Positions 61,702 to 64,000 of a stretch of 64,000 nt of DNA are shown here, piece by piece. This DNA is from Aureispira sp. CCB-QB1 (GTDB lineage Bacteria; Bacteroidota; Bacteroidia; Chitinophagales; Saprospiraceae), in assembly GCA_945870185.1 (NCBI GenBank), contig CAMBRK010000013.1, positions 1 to 64,000 on the forward strand. Reading direction: 5' to 3'. Below the pieces are notes generated by a model. It saw nothing but the letters and a program-made list of their open reading frames with translations, was not told the DNA's origin and ran no database searches. The translations under genes and the position numbers were made by a program. Every line of letters begins with the position of its first letter. The first letter of the stretch is position 1.

Positions 61702-63453
61702 CTATTTCAAAAGCTCCAAAGCAAATTCCAAAACCACATCTTTTCGATTTATCACATCATCGATATTTTGGCTAATAAAATGATCAGGCAATATCCCTTT
61801 TTCATCAGGTAGAGACGTTGCTGTAGATATGTGGGTATTATTGGCTACGTAATAATTGAGTTTGGTGTTTTTGAGCCGGCAACTCGTCGATCCTGCTGAA
61901 CAAAATTGATTAGAACCTAGTTCTTCACCAATGATGGTACCTAATTTCATGACCTTGACTAAAGACATAAAATGACCTGTGGTGGAGTTGCCAATGCCAT
62001 CTATCAAAAATACTACCTTCCCTTTATACCCATTTTTCATAGGATGAATGATTTCTTCACCCTCGATTTTACCCATTTTGCCTGCAAAATCAGCTTTGGA
62101 ATAATACCTAAATGGGTTTTCCACTAAGTACTTGAGTAAATGTATTGCGGAAGACTGCGAGCCGCCACTATTGTATCGTACATCGATGATTAGATTTTGA
62201 ATGCCTTTTTCTTCTATTTCTTTAAAGCTTTGATCAATAAAATCAATAAATTCTTGAAGATTATTCCATGAGTAATAATTGAATGAAGTGATGGTCAAAA
62301 GTGCTGCTTTTTTATCTTCCAAAACCTTAAAACATAACTGATTTTGACAGTATTGCAAATAGTCTAAATAAGTACCTATATTTTGATGGGCTTTGTGAAG
62401 GATTACAGGTTTTTCTACACCTTTTAAGGTGATAGAATATTGATCGGGCAAGCCAAGGGCGTAAGGTATCAAGCTGGAAGACAAGGTATTGAATACATGA
62501 TTTTTGGCTGTCGTGATTTTACTTTGTGCAACTATATGTTGATAGATATCGTTAATTAGTAAATCTACTGGTACGCCATGGATAGCCAAAATTATGTCTT
62601 TGGTTTTTAATTTATCGGAATTATTCATAGGATCGATAACGTATAACTGACTCCCAATCCACTGCGTTTGAATAGGAAACTTTAAAGTTTGTGGCAACAT
62701 TTCGTTTTCTGGGTATAAGCCACCCATTCCGGTGTGTGCACAATGAATACTAGCTATAATCTTGTTGCAAATGTAGGAGAACTCACCTAATTTGGTATCT
62801 TCTGTGATCTGTGATTTACTCTTTTCTACAATATCTGTAAAGTCTTTTTGCGATATAAATTTGAATACGTTGGGGTGGATTTTTACTATAGATTTAGCCA
62901 TTTGATCCAAATCGGCCTTATAAGCTTCAGCTGTATATTTTTTTTCAAATTTTTCGGCGGGTGTGAATGGTTTTATCTCTGGATGTTTGATCGAAGCGAT
63001 TTGGTCTTCAGCATTAAAATTGTCGGGATTCATAGCTAGAGATTTTTCATAATTTGTCAACGCGGCTTCCCTATTTCCTTTTTTGAGGTAGGCTTCTGCC
63101 AGACTGTCATAAGAGTTGGCAGAACCAAATTGTTCTACGATCAATTGGAAAATAGCAAAAGCTTCGTCTATTTTGTCAGCCCACAAAAACCCATAACCAT
63201 ACATCGTGATTTCATCTTCATTTTCAAAATTGTAAGCATCCAGACTATCCTTTTTGAGCTTTTTATAAAGTGTAATTCTTTCTTCTACGGGCTTATGATC
63301 GAGTTCTTTTATTTTCTGAATGATGGAAGCACGTATTAAGGTATCGTTCTTAATGGATTTTGAGATTGTACCTTGGTTTTTGCTCATACCACAGGCCATC
63401 ATTCCAAATGTAAAAACGGTGTAAATAATATAACTCCACGGGTTCTTCCACAT
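61702..63453 (-). CDS. S41 family peptidase lipoprotein with an N-terminal TPR
   Basis: The 583-residue protein has a lipoprotein signal (FTFGMMACGMSK), a TPR-like helical region (about 60-150; YDSLAEAYLKKGNREAALTNY), an S41 N-terminal domain, and the S41 (tail-specific protease) catalytic domain (about 380-560; NLIIDVRYNSGGSQSSA, VFLIDGIGNSTTGHFMSLVK with the likely nucleophile Ser, and LGSNQFC). A PDZ-like segment is seen at about 270-320 (LKTKDIILAIHGVPV). It would be a periplasmic or outer-membrane serine protease. Bacteroidota commonly have several such lipoproteins of unknown target. The gene is monocistronic and converges with the DUF1826-like gene 38 bp away. Confidence 0.88.
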   Translation of the reverse strand: MWKNPWSYIIYTVFTFGMMACGMSKNQGTISKSIKNDTLIRASIIQKIKELDHKPVEERITLYKKLKKDSLDAYNFENEDEITMYGYGFLWADKIDEAFAIFQLIVEQFGSANSYDSLAEAYLKKGNREAALTNYEKSLAMNPDNFNAEDQIASIKHPEIKPFTPAEKFEKKYTAEAYKADLDQMAKSIVKIHPNVFKFISQKDFTDIVEKSKSQITEDTKLGEFSYICNKIIASIHCAHTGMGGLYPENEMLPQTLKFPIQTQWIGSQLYVIDPMNNSDKLKTKDIILAIHGVPVDLLINDIYQHIVAQSKITTAKNHVFNTLSSSLIPYALGLPDQYSITLKGVEKPVILHKAHQNIGTYLDYLQYCQNQLCFKVLEDKKAALLTITSFNYYSWNNLQEFIDFIDQSFKEIEEKGIQNLIIDVRYNSGGSQSSAIHLLKYLVENPFRYYSKADFAGKMGKIEGEEIIHPMKNGYKGKVVFLIDGIGNSTTGHFMSLVKVMKLGTIIGEELGSNQFCSAGSTSCRLKNTKLNYYVANNTHISTATSLPDEKGILPDHFISQNIDDVINRKDVVLEFALELLK

Positions 63454-63705
63454 AACTATTAATTTTAGCTCAAAGGAAAGATGTTTTTGATGATGTTGGA
63501 CATTTTAAATGTAAAAAAAGGTAAATTAAAGGTAAAAGTTGATGATTTTTATACAGCTTATTTTCAGATGTTGTAGCTAAGTGCTATTTTTCAAATTAAA
63601 AATCACCATCATGTTTTTTGAATACGGTGAACACTTGATACTGCAGATGTTATAAAGTAATGTTCAGGTGTTTTATAGCTTTGATGAGACTATGATATAT
63701 GGAAA

Positions 63706-63999
63706 TTAATGAATGACAATAAGCTTTAAAGATTTTACAATTTTTTGATTTTCTATTATTTGTAATAAATAAATATCATCTGGTAGTTCTTCAGAATTGA
63801 TGTCTGTGTTACACATGGTATTTAATTCATTTATCAAGAGTCCATTTTTATTAAAATTTTTAACAATAATATTATTTACTGATGATTTTGCTGTATTTAC
63901 TATTTTGAAACCACCATTGGCTGTACCAACTATATGATTCGCGTTGACTTCTATTTTAAAGAATACTATGCATACTAGGATAAAAGATATAGTTTTCAT
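63706..63999 (-). CDS. Very small secreted protein resembling a lone T9SS-type C-terminal domain
   Basis: The 97-residue protein has a signal peptide (about 1-20, ending VNANH). The remaining 75 residues look like a T9SS type A C-terminal domain: an opening beta stretch, SSVNNIIVKNFNKNGLLI, then LPDDIYLLQIIENQKIVKSLKLIVIH, which mimics the usual 'G.YxxxI..g.....KxxV' end. It has no YPNP motif. There is no other domain. The start codon lies at the right edge of the window and is complete. It could be a truncated remnant of a larger cargo gene or a stand-alone domain. Confidence 0.55.
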   Translation of the reverse strand: MKTISFILVCIVFFKIEVNANHIVGTANGGFKIVNTAKSSVNNIIVKNFNKNGLLINELNTMCNTDINSEELPDDIYLLQIIENQKIVKSLKLIVIH

Positions 64000-64000
64000 G

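Overview
The window is a chromosomal segment of an AT-rich member of the Bacteroidota, most likely of the Saprospiria/Saprospiraceae type (inference). It carries type IX secretion (T9SS) sorting domains of types A and B, PorP/SprF and OmpA-like partners, a Bat (aerotolerance-type) operon, a FecI/FecR pair, and repeated Bacteroidota -7 promoter boxes (TAnnTTTG, sometimes with TTG about 20 bp upstream). Shine-Dalgarno sequences are not evident. I saw no tRNA, rRNA, CRISPR array or intact transposase gene.

Layout. 1-870: end of a dispersed repeat and a Uma2-type nuclease gene. 981-7997 (minus): compact Bat operon in the order moxR, unknown secreted protein, DUF58, BatD-like, BatA, BatB, BatC. 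8466-11944 (plus): unknown secreted protein with a VanX-like dipeptidase, a DUF4262 protein and an Ada alkylation-response protein. 11997-21102 (minus): a roughly 2100-residue type B T9SS adhesin with PorP/SprF and an OmpA/PD40 protein. 21792-31440: fatty acid desaturase, a three-gene GNAT/EEP/lamin-tail operon, asd, a coiled-coil protein, radA and a DCC-family protein. 31470-43648: T9SS cargo proteins, one a serine protease fused to a beta-helix, flanking fecR, an ECF sigma factor and a large NtrY-like kinase. 43740-44101: the RNase P RNA gene rnpB, with its own promoter box and terminator. 44160-48420 (minus): a peptide-type ABC transporter (binding protein plus two permeases) without ATPases. 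48608-51808: epimerase, a 771-bp hairpin-rich element, and a DEAD-box helicase. 52282-63999: two T9SS cargo proteins (beta-helix, PGRP amidase), a Trp/Arg-rich protein, guaB, a LVIVD lipoprotein with a barrel-like partner, tadA, a DUF1826-like protein, an S41 protease and a tiny secreted protein.

The common theme is cell envelope and secretion. The T9SS cargo are surface or extracellular proteins. The PorP/OmpA genes probably support export and anchoring of the giant adhesin. The Bat operon, dipeptidase, amidase and oligopeptide transporter fit envelope maintenance and peptide scavenging.

The least explained part is the element at 49552-50322. It is bounded by 12-bp perfect terminal inverted repeats and packed with small hairpins, many sharing the apical pentamer CTTTG. 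It has a 44-bp perfect palindrome, and its 3' part recurs at the start of the window. It looks like a non-autonomous mobile or structured-RNA element.
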